A program made the translations under genes and the position numbers. Of a stretch of 64,000 nt of DNA, positions 24,519 through 36,734 are shown one piece after another (position 1 is the first letter of the stretch; every line of letters begins with the position of its first letter). The DNA comes from Lanius collurio (taxonomy: Eukaryota; Chordata; Aves; Passeriformes; Laniidae), in contig JACBWW010000028.1 of NCBI GenBank assembly GCA_020086605.1, positions 5,710,397 through 5,774,396 on the forward strand, in the 5' to 3' direction. The notes beneath the pieces are model-generated. The model was not told where the DNA came from, made no database searches, and worked only from the letters and a program-made list of their open reading frames with translations.

Positions 24519-26131
24519 CCTCAGTGATGGGCAGGGACACCTTTCACTACCTCAGGTTCCTCCTATCCAACTTGGCCGTGAACATTCCAGGGATGGGGTG
24601 TCCATCACATCTTGTGCAACCTATTCCAGTGCCTCACCAGCCTCACACTGAAGAATTCCTTCCTAATATCTAATCTAAGCCTACCCTCTTTATGTTCAAA
24701 ATCATTGGTCTTCTGCCACTAACTTGTTAATAGCTCCTCTTCATCTTTCTCGTGGGCTGCCTTCAGAAACTGGAAGGCTATGACAAGGTAATCCCTAAGA
24801 CCTCTCTTTTCCAGGCTGAAATTCTCTCATTCTTTCCTCATAGGAGAGGTGTTCCATCCCTCTAATTATATTCACAGCCCTCCTTTGGACTTGCTTCTCT
24901 AGGTCTGTGTGTTTCCTGTGCTGGAGACCCCAGAGCTGGATGCAGTGTTCCAGGTGGGGTCTCACCAAAGCAGAGCAGAGGGGCAGAATCCCCTCCCTCC
25001 CCTGCTGCCCAGGCTGCTTTGGACACTTTGGCTTTCTGGGCTGTGAGTGCTCATGGCCGGAGCATGTCCAGCCTCTCATCCACCAGCACCCCCAAGTCCT
25101 CCTCAGAATTGCCCCAACCCAGGTGCAGCACCTTGCACTTGTCCTTGTTAAACCTCATGAGGTTCCCACATGCCCTTATCTCAAGCTTGTCCAGTTCCCT
25201 TTGAATGTCATCCCATTCTTCAGTAGTGTCACCGCACCACTCAGCTTTTTGTCATCTGCTGAGGGTGCACTCATTCCCTTTGTCTGTGTGATTAATGAAG
25301 ATGTTAAATAACACTGGTCCCAGTACAGATCCCTGAGGACACCACTTCTCACTGAAGTCCACTGGGACTCTGAACCATTGACCACTACATGGGCAATGTA
25401 CTCATCCAAACAATTGTTTATCCACTTAACAGTCCACTCATCTAATCAGTCTTTCTCCGGTTTAGTGAGACAGATGTTGGAGGGGACTGTCCAGAAGAAT
25501 AACATCTGTAGCCTTGTCCACAGAGCGACTACTTGTCCATTGAAGACCACCAAGTTGGTCAGGCCAGACTCACCCTTGGTGTAGCTGTGCTGGCTGTCTC
25601 AAGTCACTTCTGTGCCCTCCGTGTGCCTTTGCCGAGCTTGTCCATCAATCTGTCCCATGATCTTCCTGGGCACAGAGGTGAGCCTGGCAGGTTGGTAGCT
25701 CCCAGGTTCCTCCTTTCCATCCTTTTTAAAGATGCATACAATGTTTGCCTTTTCCCTATCACCTGGGACTTCTCCTGACTGTCATGACTTTTGAAATGTC
25801 ATGGAGAGTGGCTTGGCAATTACATCAGCCAGTTCCCTCAGAACTCTGGAATGCATCTATCAGGTCCTATGAATTTATGTACATTCAGGTTTCTCAGGTG
25901 TTTATGAACCTGATCTTTATTTATAGTGGGAAGCACTGTGGTCCTCAGTCCCGTCCTGCTGTCCATCCACTTGAGAGGTGTAGGATGAGCATTTGCCACT
26001 GAAGACTGAGGCAAACAGTTGCTGGGTCCCTCAGCCTTCTCCTCATGCAGTGTTATCTGTTTGCCCACATTGTTTTTTGGGGATGACCTCCTTTCTTTCT
26101 TTGACATCCTTTTCTACCTGTAGAAGCGCTT
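24519..26131 (-). mobile_element. CR1 LINE 3' half, antisense
   Basis: It starts one or two bases after the sense copy ends, with GATGGGCAGGGACACCTTTC near 24527, and reads in reverse through the untranslated region and the reverse-transcriptase domain to the ACCTGTAGAAGCGCTTC block at about 26131. In the minus frame the catalytic ADD is retained ([10 protein letters not shown] near 25240), although adjacent residues are lost and stops interrupt the frame. It forms the right arm of an inverted repeat with the neighbouring sense CR1. Confidence 0.93.
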
Positions 26132-26898
26132 CCTCCAAGCCCAGGAAAAGTCCATCCCAAATAAGCAGAAATCAAGCAAAGGTAGCAGGAGTCAGTCTGC
26201 TTGGTGCGTGGATGAACCAGGAGCTGCTGGCTGAACTCAGACGTGAAAGGTACAAGAGGTGCAACGTAAGTGACTCGGGCCCAGTATACTATTGTCTAAT
26301 CTATGGATAGGGCTAGGAAAGCACAAACTGATCTGGGGTTGAGTTTGGCAAAGGATGTGGAGGGTAACAGAAAAAGGCTTTTGTAAGTACATAAACAGTA
26401 AAAGAAAGACTGGGGAAAACATGAACCCACTGCTGGTTGGGGTGTGGGAACTGGTGACACAGGACTCAGAAAATCCAGGGTTCTCAAGTCTTGTGTCAGT
26501 CTACTGGTATGACAGGCTGCAGGAATCCTGGGTTAATCTTAAGATGAGAAGGAAGAATCTGGTCAATGTCTATAAACACCTGAGGAGATAGAGTGAAGAA
26601 GAGTGAGGCTCCTCTCCATAAAGACTTCTCCAGTGCGCACTGACAGAACAAGAGGCCATTGGCACAAGGTGAAACACATGAAATTCCATCTAAACACAAG
26701 GAAACAGTTTTTTTCTGAGGCTGGTCAAACACTGGCCCAGGTTGTCCAGAGGCACTTTGGAGTGTCTGTCCTTAAAGATATTCAGAAACCAGCTGGGTGT
26801 AGTCCAGGATTTAACCTGCTCTACCTGACCCTGTGTGAGCAGAGGGGTTGAACTGAATGAACTCAGGCAGACCCTTTCAGTCTATGACATTCTGTGCT
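26132..26898 (+). mobile_element. CR1 LINE, sense, with internal deletion
   Basis: The left part encodes the region just upstream of the reverse transcriptase (WMNQELLAELRRERYKR at 26211-26261, then LAKDVEGNRKRL near 26346). It then jumps to the 3' untranslated region (AATGTCTATAAACACCTGAG near 26566) and ends with the 'cagaggggttgaactgaatgaactc' block and a TATGACATTCTGTG tail. Most of the polymerase core is absent. Confidence 0.87.
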
Positions 26899-29457
26899 TT
26901 AACCTCACCTACTCTGTGCTGCTGTTTTGGACAATAATGTTGGTTTATCTACCAGTTATTTTTGAGGATATATAAAGCGATTTTAAATGTCTATACTCAC
27001 TTTTTAATTTTTTCCTTTGAGAAAATGAACTTTCTCTTTTCTAAAAGTTGATTTTTGTTTATGGAAGATAATTTTTTAATAGAGTTTTTGCTGTCACAGT
27101 CTTTTCTTGTAAATGCAGTGTTTATCTCAATTGTACTTTTTGAACTTATAGGAACATTTCATTTGAGAAAATAAATTATATTTCATGGATGGACCATGGC
27201 TGGTCTTTTTTGTGGGAAGTGGCCACTTCATACATGAATGATAAAAACTTCACACTTTATGTAGCTCACTTTATTTGTGACTATTTCTTATGCCTCTGGG
27301 TTACAGGTTTTTAGATTTACAAGTAGGTAATTTCAAATGAGCATTAGTATTTCTCCTTTAATAGAGATTTGATAATTATTTTTCTCTGTGATAAGCAGAA
27401 ACTTTGTTATTTTAGTCATGCTGTCACGAAAATGTTTAATGGGAAGACTGAACAAATTCATTTGAGAACAAGTGGTAACTGAAGATAGCATGATAATAAA
27501 TACATATTCATGGAGCAGTATAAAGGAAGAAACAGAAGTTCATTACCATGTAAAGACCCTTTATAACAAGTGAAGGGAGCAGCCCTCATGCCCTGATAGG
27601 GTCAATGGTTGGCAGGAAGTAGTACTCTACAGCTTAGGTAAGTGGCATGAAAGCAGCAGTAGAAATAAGTAGAACTATAGACTGTTTTCCATGCTTGACT
27701 AGTTTAATGGCCATTAACAAAAAATGGGTGAGAATGAATAGTGCATTGTTTAGTTTAATCTCCCCTCACAGGGAGAGCCTCTTTTTGTAATATGGAAAAT
27801 TACTAAATAAGGAATGAGCTTATAGACATTAATGGTTAAAGTTAGTCTGTGGTCCCTGAGTGCAAATATAACAGCACGTCACAGTGAAGAGGAGAGGATG
27901 CTGCTGCCATGTGCTCAGCACAAGCTGTACTGCTGTGTGTGGTACCTGGATAAAGCAATGCTTTTCTTCCTGGCGTGAGTTGACAACTGGGTAAGTGGCG
28001 AAGCCAGACCTGATTCCACTTCTAATGGAAAAGTTAAGATGTTATAAGTTGAAGTAAATCCCACCACCTGCTTTTCTTACAGTTTGTCTGGGACTACATC
28101 CAAGGCAGCACACTGTGTTTCACTCCAAACACAGTGTCCAGTGCTGCCACTGTCCCACTCTGGCCTCCTTTGTCAGTAGATCACTACCAGCAGTGGTATT
28201 GTAAAAACAATTTGTGGTAATGGAGTAGTGTTTACTCTTACTCTGCATTCTAATGAGGTTTTTTCCCAGTCTTTCCCTGCTTTTACACGTATATGTACAT
28301 GCATTATGTACAAAGGGAAGTTGTTTGATCTGATTTTGATCTGATTATCAGTAAGTCCTAAAGCATATAGAAGGAGTTAGCTGGTCTGAAATAACTGAAG
28401 CAGTTGCCATATAAGCAAGATTGAAATTAGATAAGCATATTAATTTTGCATGACTGTGGGATATTTCATATTAAGAACAAATAACCATGTAGTACTTCAA
28501 AGGGAATAAAACCATAAATTAATCAAATACAACCAATTAAATATTCTTCAACATATCAGTTGACCTCTACTTGTTTTGATCCTGTCATTAAAGTTAAGCA
28601 GACAGTGTATTAGCTTTTTTACAGTGCTTGAATCATATGCTGTGGCAGTTTTGAAATAACAGCCATAAATTTCCAACTCATAAGGTTTCTCTTTCGAGGC
28701 TAATTGAAACAAACAACTTTATTTTTCTAGGACTCACTCCAAACTGCTCCGGTGCGTATTTCTGGCTGAATGCTTGGCGTCCACACTTCTTTATACTTAA
28801 ATATTGAAGGAATATAAAACTTTTGGGTGGAAAGAAGAGGTTTTTTATAAGAAATCCGAGGTGGTTTGCAGCAAGTAGATGTCTTTCAAGTTGGGTTACA
28901 ATAAAAGCAACTCTTCAGTTAGTCAGATCACCCAGTAGCCTGAATTTTAATTTCTTTTTCTTAGGTTGCTGTGTTATTTTAGAAATCAAAGAGTAGAATC
29001 ACTCTCTTTTAATACTAAATGTTATGGTTGTTCATGAGACAACTAAACAGACCAGAATTTTAAAAAGCAAGGAGGTGCTTCCAGCAGCCTCATAGACACT
29101 CCTTGCGGTAAGATGGGTAACATCTTACATAGTTATCAATGGCAAAGCTTGCTTGTATGTTACTGCAACTCAGATGTCATCCTTAGGGTAACGCTTGCAG
29201 GAAGTTATCTGAAGTTATTCAGTGTGCTGAAAAAACCTGCAACAAACACGAGGAACTGTGTCTTCCTAAGCATGCTTTTTCTTCACCCTGTACATGCTGG
29301 CCTACATTTTACAGACTACATAGTGTCGGTCTTTGTAGAAGTTAAATATATTTGATGTTAAAATGGCTGAGGTTGTGATGAATTTTCCATTAATTTCATG
29401 GAAGCAGAAGAGTAGGTGAACCATATACTATTACCTACTTCCACATGACTTCTTCAA
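26899..29457. other. Intron 1 segment, no gene recognised
   Basis: AT-rich unique sequence without recognisable transposons, simple repeats or coding potential. Confidence 0.6.
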
Positions 29458-30050
29458 AATCATAGAATCATAGGGATTTTGAAAGGTCATCTAGTCTAAA
29501 TTCTTTGCAATGAGCAGGAACATCTTCAACTAGATCAGGTTGGTCAGAGCCCAGTCCAACCTGACCCTAAATATTGACCGGCGTAGTTGGCAGATGACAA
29601 GTTGTCAACTTGTTCCAGGGTTTCACCACCCACATTGCAAACCAAATATTCCTTATACCTAGTTTAAAATAACTATTACATTTTGTTCTATCACTACAGT
29701 CCCTACTAAAAATCTATCCCCATATTTCTTGTAAGCCCTCTTTAAAGTACTGAAAAGCTGCAGTAAGGTCTCCTAGGACCCTTCTCTTCTTCAGACTGAA
29801 CACCCCTGACTGTCTGGGCCTTTCCTTGTAGGAAAGGTGTTCCCTTCCTCTAGTTATTTTTGTGGCACTCCTGTGGACCCACTCCAACAGGTCCTTTACT
29901 GTGTTGAGGACCTCAGAACTGGCCACAGTACTCGAGCAGAAATCTCATGAGAGCAGAGTAGAGGGGCAGGATCTCCTCCCTTGACCTCATGGTCACACTT
30001 TTTTTAGTTTGGACACATTTGGCTTTCTGGGCTGCAGAAATTGTGCACAT
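29458..30050 (-). mobile_element. CR1 LINE 3' part, antisense
   Basis: The left border is the reversed tail (ATCATAGAATCATAGGGATT). The AACTAGATCAGGTTGGTCAG block, the block around CTCCTAGGACCCTTCTCTTC and GCAGAGTAGAGGGGCAGGAT follow. The element is cut off near 30050, after 'ggctttctgggctgc'. The minus frame at 29714-29926 is CR1 ORF2 C-terminus (RSATKITRGREHLSYKERPR). Confidence 0.9.
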
Positions 30051-30084
30051 TGTTTGTGCATCTCCCTTAAGACTCCATAGAATT

Positions 30085-30668
30085 GAATCATAGAATCACA
30101 GAAGTGCAGAAAATCCCAAATCGGTAGGTAAACACAAGTATCATCAAAGACCAGCTTCTAGGCCCTGCACAGGACAGCCCCAAGAATCGTGACGTGTGTC
30201 TGAGAGAATTGCCCAAACCCTTCTTGAGCTCTGACAGGCTGGTGCTGTGACCACTTCCCTGGGGAGCCTGTTCCAGTGCCCAACCACTCTCTGGGTGAAG
30301 AACCTTTTCCTAGTACCAAACCTAAACTCCCCTGACAGAGTTTCATGCCATTCTCTCGAGTCTTGTCACTGGTCAGCACAGAGAAGAGATCAGTGTCTTC
30401 CTCTCTGCTTCCCGTCATGAGGAAACTGCAAAACTGCAGTGAGATATTCCTTCAGTCTCCTCCAGGCTGAACAGACCAAGCAACCTCAGCCATTCCTCAT
30501 ATGGCTTCCTCTCAAGGCCCTTCACCATCTTCATACCTCTCCTCTGGACACTTTCTAATAGCTTTAGATCCTTCTTATGTTGTGATGCCCAAAATTTCAC
30601 ACAGGCCTTAAGGTGATGTTGCACCTTAAGTGCAGAGCAGAGTGGGACAGTCCCACCCTTTATATGCA
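30085..30668 (-). mobile_element. CR1 LINE 3' part, antisense, second subfamily
   Basis: A separate copy with its own reversed tail (GAATCATAGAATCACAGAAG). It shows the subfamily marked by 'ggccctgcacaggacagcccc' and 'gtgctgtgaccacttccctggggagcctgttccag', the type also present at 5405, 35541 and 50636. It ends near GCAGAGCAGAGTGGGACAGT. Confidence 0.9.
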
Positions 30669-31676
30669 ACCAACATGGATGAACACGTGCTCAAGGTCTG
30701 GATATATGACTATGAAAAGTTCAGTTATGTTTGACCATGAATAAATACATTTTTTCTTACCTTTTACCAGTCCTCTGTGTGTACACTGGCTTCCTTAGGA
30801 ACAGAACTGGACTCAGTATTTGTGACTGTTTAGGGCTGTAGGTGGATTATATCTGCATGTCTGGAATGCACAGTTTTTCTAAAGTAAAATTTTACAGACA
30901 GCATCTTGTGGTCTTGGAAATTTGTTGTGCTTTGCTGAATTCTGTCTTCCTGTTCTATCAGTGTAGCTTGTGCACTGATAGTACTTGAGTGGTGATTAAA
31001 AGCAGTGCTTTTATTTTTACTTGCTTAAGAAGTATCATACTATTATGAATTGCTACTGTGAACTTTTAAACTTAGGAGTATTTCTGAATAAATGCGATAA
31101 GGGATTAGGTAATCCTGGTTGCAGAATACATTCCTCACTGAAATAAATCCTGTAATTTTTCAGCTTCACTGTAACTTTTTTTTTTAAATAAGTTGTTATT
31201 TAAAATTAATCTTAACTCTTTAATATCTATTACTCCTCCTTTATATTTTATATTTAAGATCTGACTTGATAGGTAGTTGCAATGACTATTTACAGAAAAA
31301 ATGTCACATCATATAATTAGAAAAATCGCTTTGGGAGCTCTAGAGGGTAACAAAAATTGGTTGAACAGTGCAGTTCAGAGTACATTATATTATCACAAAT
31401 CTTTATTTGACTTAAAAGTATCAACACAGTCTAACCGTCTATCATGTTGCAGTTTTATTTATGCATGGAGTTCGTGCTTGAAAAGCAAATAAACCTCTAT
31501 TTGAGCTTCATTGTTACTCTTTATATTTCCAAAGTCACGTTGCTTACAAATATATTGATTATATCCAAGTAATTCCCCCTTTAGAGATGACGAAGATAAT
31601 AGAAATATGAGTAAGAAGCTGGGGTCTTCTAAGAGTGCATATGTGTATATTGTTAAATTTAAACTATTACTCATAC
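30669..31676. other. Intron 1 segment, no gene recognised
   Basis: AT-rich sequence between CR1 copies with nothing recognisable. Confidence 0.55.
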
Positions 31677-31711
31677 CTAGATGATCATGGTAGGTCCCTT
31701 CCAACTGAACT
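31677..31711 (+). mobile_element. CR1 3'-tail remnant, sense
   Basis: Only the last block remains: CTAGATGATCATGGTAGGTC, then CCTTCCAACTGAAC. It leads straight into the pentanucleotide array. Confidence 0.75.
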
Positions 31712-31869
31712 ATTCTATTCTATTCTATTCTGTTCTATTCTATTCTATTCTGTTCTGTTCTATTCTATTCTATTCTGTTCTGTTCTGTTCTGTTCTGTTC
31801 CGTTCCGTTCCGTTCCGTTCCGTTCTATTCTATCCTATCCTATCCTATCCTATCCTATCCTATCCTATT
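31711..31869. repeat. Pentanucleotide satellite (TTCTA/TTCTG/TTCCG/TCCTA)n
   Basis: About 32 pentamers are arranged in blocks: TTCTA with interspersed TTCTG, then pure TTCTG, then TTCCG, back to TTCTA, then TCCTA to the end. It starts directly at a CR1 3' tail, whose normal end is an ATTCTATG-type microsatellite, so the array was probably seeded there. Frames through it are open but meaningless. Confidence 0.95.
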
Positions 31870-34800
31870 ATAATGAAACTGTATGCTTTCTATGTCTTTG
31901 ATGCTTTGTCCTTGACCTCTGCATTTATCACCTGCAAAGGCACCATCTGTATATAGTAAATAAAGATGTTGTTATGGGGATCTTCTACAAAGCTTCAAAT
32001 GTGTCCTCTTCCAGTGCCTGCTGTAGTGTATTTGCGTCATGTTTATATTTAGTTGAATTACTCTTGCACAACAAAGTTAGTAGATAAGGGCACCAGCTAT
32101 ACAATAAGCCTGACAAGTGTAGAGTGACCACACAATCCCTGTCTTGAAGAACATGTAATCTGTAATAGGAGACAACACAGAGCCAGGCACCAGGGAGCAT
32201 AAGAAGTGATGGATTTGCTAGAGGGGTGGTAGTGTTAGCCCAGAGTAGCTCTGCCAGGACACAGCAACTGAGCTTTCTTGCCTTCACTCAGCAGTCCAGT
32301 TCTCACATCCCTCAGTTATGGCAGTGTTCCTGGACATACTGTAGTGCTTTCCACACACTGTCTATTAAATAGGTGGAAGACAAAATTAATTTTTGGTAGA
32401 ATTCAGGTGTTACAGTAGAATATGAGGATGAACTGAATTCAGTTTTAAGCATATCTTAGTGCTGATGTGCCTTCCTCAACAGAAGATTTTAATTGAATGC
32501 TGTACTTTTCATTGCATGCTGAATAGATTTAACATAATGTAGTGTTACACAGTTCTGTTTGTTTGAAAGTGAAGAATTTTGGGGTTATGATCCTGGTATT
32601 TCTTAATGGTAGGGAATAAAATTCAGATGCTTACCAGATTTCAAGCATTAGTTGAAACACATACTGTGTGCTTAAATTAAAGACATAAAGTCTTTCATTT
32701 CTGCCCACAGATCTTGTTCATCTTGAGCTACTATAGCTCCTGATGCTTAGGAAAGGACCATATGTTTATTTTGTTATCTTAGACCTATAATTGAAAAATG
32801 TAACCTTATCCCCTAATTAAAAAGCATCTGTCATGGTATTCTGGCATTTAAAGCCTAAATCTTTAATATTAACTGTGCTAAAGGAAACTTAGAAGTATTT
32901 TACGTCTGATTCACTTTATATTTGATTGAACGTTTAAGTGAATCCGCAAATATTTTGTTAAAATACTTCTGACATGTGGAAAATAAAATTCCATGTGGCA
33001 TTTAGTAGGATTTCTATGAGTTACAACTGAAATAAAGATTTAATTGACAGCATATCTTTTATTGCTATTTGTTCTTTGTTTTTATGTATCCATAAATAAT
33101 TGAAATTATGCGTTTTTAATTACTTGTTTTATTTTGGCTCAATAAAGGACATTTTCCCTGTGCTTCCTCTTGGATTTAGCCTTTCACTTGCTACACTGAG
33201 ACTGCTGTTGTCTGAGATACTGGGATCAGTTTCCTTTCGGGGCTACTGAATTCACTACAGCCTTGTGGCAAAAGCATCGCTACAAATCAGTTACACTGTT
33301 TTGTTCCACAGTTTTACATTGAGCAATTAGAACAAAAACCTGATGTTTGCATATCTCCTGCCTGCTCTGTCAGTCCCCTGATTCACTCAGTTAATTGCCT
33401 GACAGCGAATGCTCACCTATATGCCCTGGTTCTTGTCTATGAGCACTAGTATGGGTTACATGATACAGCTGTCATGACTCTTAAAGCATTCCTGCTGTTC
33501 CTGCATCATCTGCTTCATCCTCAAAAGGCACACTGGCCCCTAGGCATTCCTGATGGTGTGTTTGTTTGAGACTATGTGGAGAGAAAAATCCAAGGCCTGA
33601 TGTACCTTAGAAACTAAATCTGTGAACAATTGTAAGCATTACCTCTGTTGGGAATATGTGCCATCAATCCAGAGTGGATTTTTAGTGTTTGCAGAAGTTG
33701 ACAGATTTGTTCCCTGCATCTAAAACTTCATTGCTACTATTATTAGTAATATTAGTATTATACTGGAAATGCTCTTTTTGTCCTTTTTTCCCCTCATTCA
33801 TCTGATTTTATTGAGTGTTAGCAATTGGATTTGAGGTCATGTGTCTTGTTTAAGATGTGAAGGAAAACAGCAGAGGAAATCTGTTTTGAAAAAAACAATA
33901 ATTGTTGCTCATGTTTGAAAAGGAGAAGGATGAGTTTGGTTTCAAATACTACTATCTATTGCAACGTATGGAATATGTTATTGGACCGATAATACTAGTA
34001 TTACCCCATTTCTATGTAGTAATTTTTAGCTTGATTTCTCTTGGTGAACTGGGTCACAAAATTGTATAAAAGCACTTTTTTTCCCTGAATAGAAATGGGT
34101 GATGTTTATGTGGTTTTCTTCTTGTGAATTCTGAGAGCCAACCAGATTTCTTTAACCTGTACAAAACCTACGTGTGTGTGCATGTCTCTGCAAGTCAAAT
34201 TGCCAGAGAGGAAATGCCCTTTTTGGGGTTAAAGTTCTGTGGAATATTAAATTACTAGCTTCCAAAATGCAGTTAGGAACATTTATAGGTTAAATATCAG
34301 GCATTTTTGCTGACAAGCTAGAGACACTCATCTGTATGGCTTTAGTGTTGGTTCTGGAAAAACATTATTCATCTCATGTCAGCCGCTGCTGGCAGTTGCA
34401 ATTTTGGTTGCAATTATTTCTACCTTGAGTTTGACCAGTTGTGCTTATGATCTCCCTGTGAATCCTATTCAGATTGTTTGTGCTTCTGGTGGTGTGCTGG
34501 ATTCAGCTATTGCAAAGCTCTCAAAATAGTCACAGCTCTGAGTACTATCCTTACCATATGGTTTGCATTATGCATGGTAGTGTGCTACTGTGTTAAATTG
34601 TATCCAGAAAGTACACCTTTTGTGTAAAACTCCAAGTATATTCATGAGAAATCTTAGTTGTTCACAGTAATTGTGTTGAAGTGCTATCCAGTTTTACTTC
34701 ATTAAGAAGAAAATTAAAATCACGTAGTGGAGAGAATACATTAATCTCTTGCCCTTTCTTTTCATATAACTGGACACTATTTTCAGAAAGTTTTCCATAG

Positions 34801-35540
34801 AGAAAATGTCTTTGTTTAGGTTATTAACTTTTTCTTCAGCCCTTTTGCGTTTCATAGTCTTTAAGTTTTAAAAAGACAGAAAATAACATTTTGTGGAAGT
34901 TATGATGCAGGACTGCGGACTGACATTATGGGTTTTGTACATCACTAGGTGGAATGAAGTCCTTTTCTCAGCTCTGCATGGATTCAGCACATTTTTTTTT
35001 TCTTCAATGGCTTCTTTCAGTTTAGAATGAAAATATAAGTTTGAAAGGTAGAGATCTTTCTGTTCTAAGATCTGGAGATATGTGGTAACCAGGAATAATA
35101 GTTATTTTACTAAAGCTAGGGGATTTTTTTAACTGTAGTTTTTACTAACTGAATAGTTTTATAAGGTGAATAATTTAATTTTGCTTTAAAAATTATTTCA
35201 AAATTTTATTTTATAAATTGTAACTGAATAATTTCAGTTTTAGTTGAAAATAAAAACTCTAGGTCACTTCTTGATTCTTCCTTATATGACATGTTTAAAG
35301 TAGCTTTATTTATCTCTTTTGTTGATTTTTAAATATAGTAGGTGGGCAGATTTTAATCCATTTAATTCCAGTGAAAAACGAACTCATTGAAGCTTTGGTT
35401 TGTTTTCAGACTACTTGTATATTTTATGGCCCATATATGATTTTAACCCTTAAACTTAGATTTTAATGCTCATTTCTACTTCATACACTTATCACCTTAT
35501 GTAGTAACATGGTCCTTTAATTTGTGTGGGACAGTACATA
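31870..35540. other. Intron 1 segment, no gene recognised
   Basis: About 3.7 kb of AT-rich sequence with no recognisable transposon. Short frames occur without support. Confidence 0.6.
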
Positions 35541-35742
35541 CAGAATCATACAAAAATATTCAGAGTTTGAAGAGGACCACAAGGATCACCAAATCCAGCT
35601 TCTGGCCCTACACAGAAAGCCCCAAGAGACACACCGTGTGTCTGAGCACATTGACCAAATAAACTTTGAACTCTCTCAGGTTTGGTGCTGAGACCAGTTC
35701 CCCAGGAAACTTGTTCCAGTGCCCAGCCACCCTCTGGTGGCT
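35541..35742 (-). mobile_element. CR1 3' end, antisense, short
   Basis: The reversed CR1 3' end (ACAGAATCATACAAAAATAT) leads to 'tctggccctacacagaaagccccaagagacacaccgtgtgtctgag' and stops after CAGCCACCCTCTGGTGG. It has the same subfamily signature as the copy at 30085. Confidence 0.87.
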
Positions 35743-35869
35743 AGTATATACAGTCAGCATTTGTCTTACTTCAAAAACTAACAGTAAGTTGTTTTGAGCT
35801 GGTGTCGATAGTCACAGTGATAGACTAACAGCTAGTCTCAGCTTCTGTGGAGGGAGGTCACAAGTCCTG

Positions 35870-36387
35870 CCTGCAAACTGCTTCTGCAAGGTCTCCATTC
35901 TACACAGGCTCACAGGTCCTGCAAGGAGCCTGCTCTAGCGTGGACTTTCCATGGGATCACAGCCTCCTCTGAGCATCCAGCTGCTCTGACTGTGGGTCCC
36001 CCACAGGCGTCCCTGTGGGCTGCAGGGGCACAGCTGCCTCATCATGCTCTTCACCAAGGGCTGCAGAGGAATCCCAGCTCTGGCATCTGGAACACTTTGT
36101 CCCCCTCCTTCACTGACCTTGGTGTCTGCAGGGCAGTTGCTCTCACATATTCTCACTCCTCTCTCCTGGCTGCTGTTGCACAGTGACTTTTTTCCTTTCC
36201 TAAATCTCTTACCCCAGAGGTGCAAGTACCATCACTGAGGGGCTCAGCTCTGGTCAGCAGTGGGTCTGTCTGGCAGTCATCTGACACTGGCTCCATCAGA
36301 CACAGCAGAAACTTCTAACGTCTCTCAGAAGACAGCCCTATAGCTCTCCCACAACCAAAACCTTGTCTTACCAACCACTGCAATACA
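35870..36387 (-). mobile_element. Partial LTR of a common avian ERVL-type family, antisense
   Basis: Shared blocks show that this is the same family as 40688-41652: TCTGGCATCTGGAACACTTT, CTTCACTGACCTTGGTGTCT, CTGGCTGCTGTTGCACAGTG and CTAAATCTCTTACCCCAGAG. Read on the minus strand, the 5' end is TGTATTGCAGTGGTTGG at 36387. The 3' portion, to the left of about 35870, is lost or too diverged to recognise. I know the family as a frequent bird LTR, but naming it exactly needs a repeat library. Confidence 0.75.
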
Positions 36388-36734
36388 TTTGCAGTGCACT
36401 TTGTCACTGGTAAGCTGTTATGTCTCCCAAAGACATAAATGTTTAAAAAATATACTGATTTTTTTTTTTTTTAATGTTAAGAAAAATCTGTAATGCAGAA
36501 ATTTGTGGAACTGAGTTTGTCATGCCTTTGCACAATAGCTATTTCCTTTCATTGTCAAGCTTGTGTCTGATTTTAGTGGTTCCTTCTGAGAATAAATTTA
36601 GCATTTGGGAATGTGCAAAATGAAAAGCTTCTGATGAGTTTCACAATGGAGATGCTTCCAGTTTTACCTTTCTGCAGCCTTCTCTTTTCCCACTGCTTCA
36701 CCCAAGTCTAACAGTCACAATGAGAGCAAGTTAC

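Noticed and set aside
31635..31956. Frames reading through the pentamer array (repeated SILFY/SVLFY-like peptides)
   Set aside because: Translation of a microsatellite. A pentamer gives a periodic peptide with no coding meaning.
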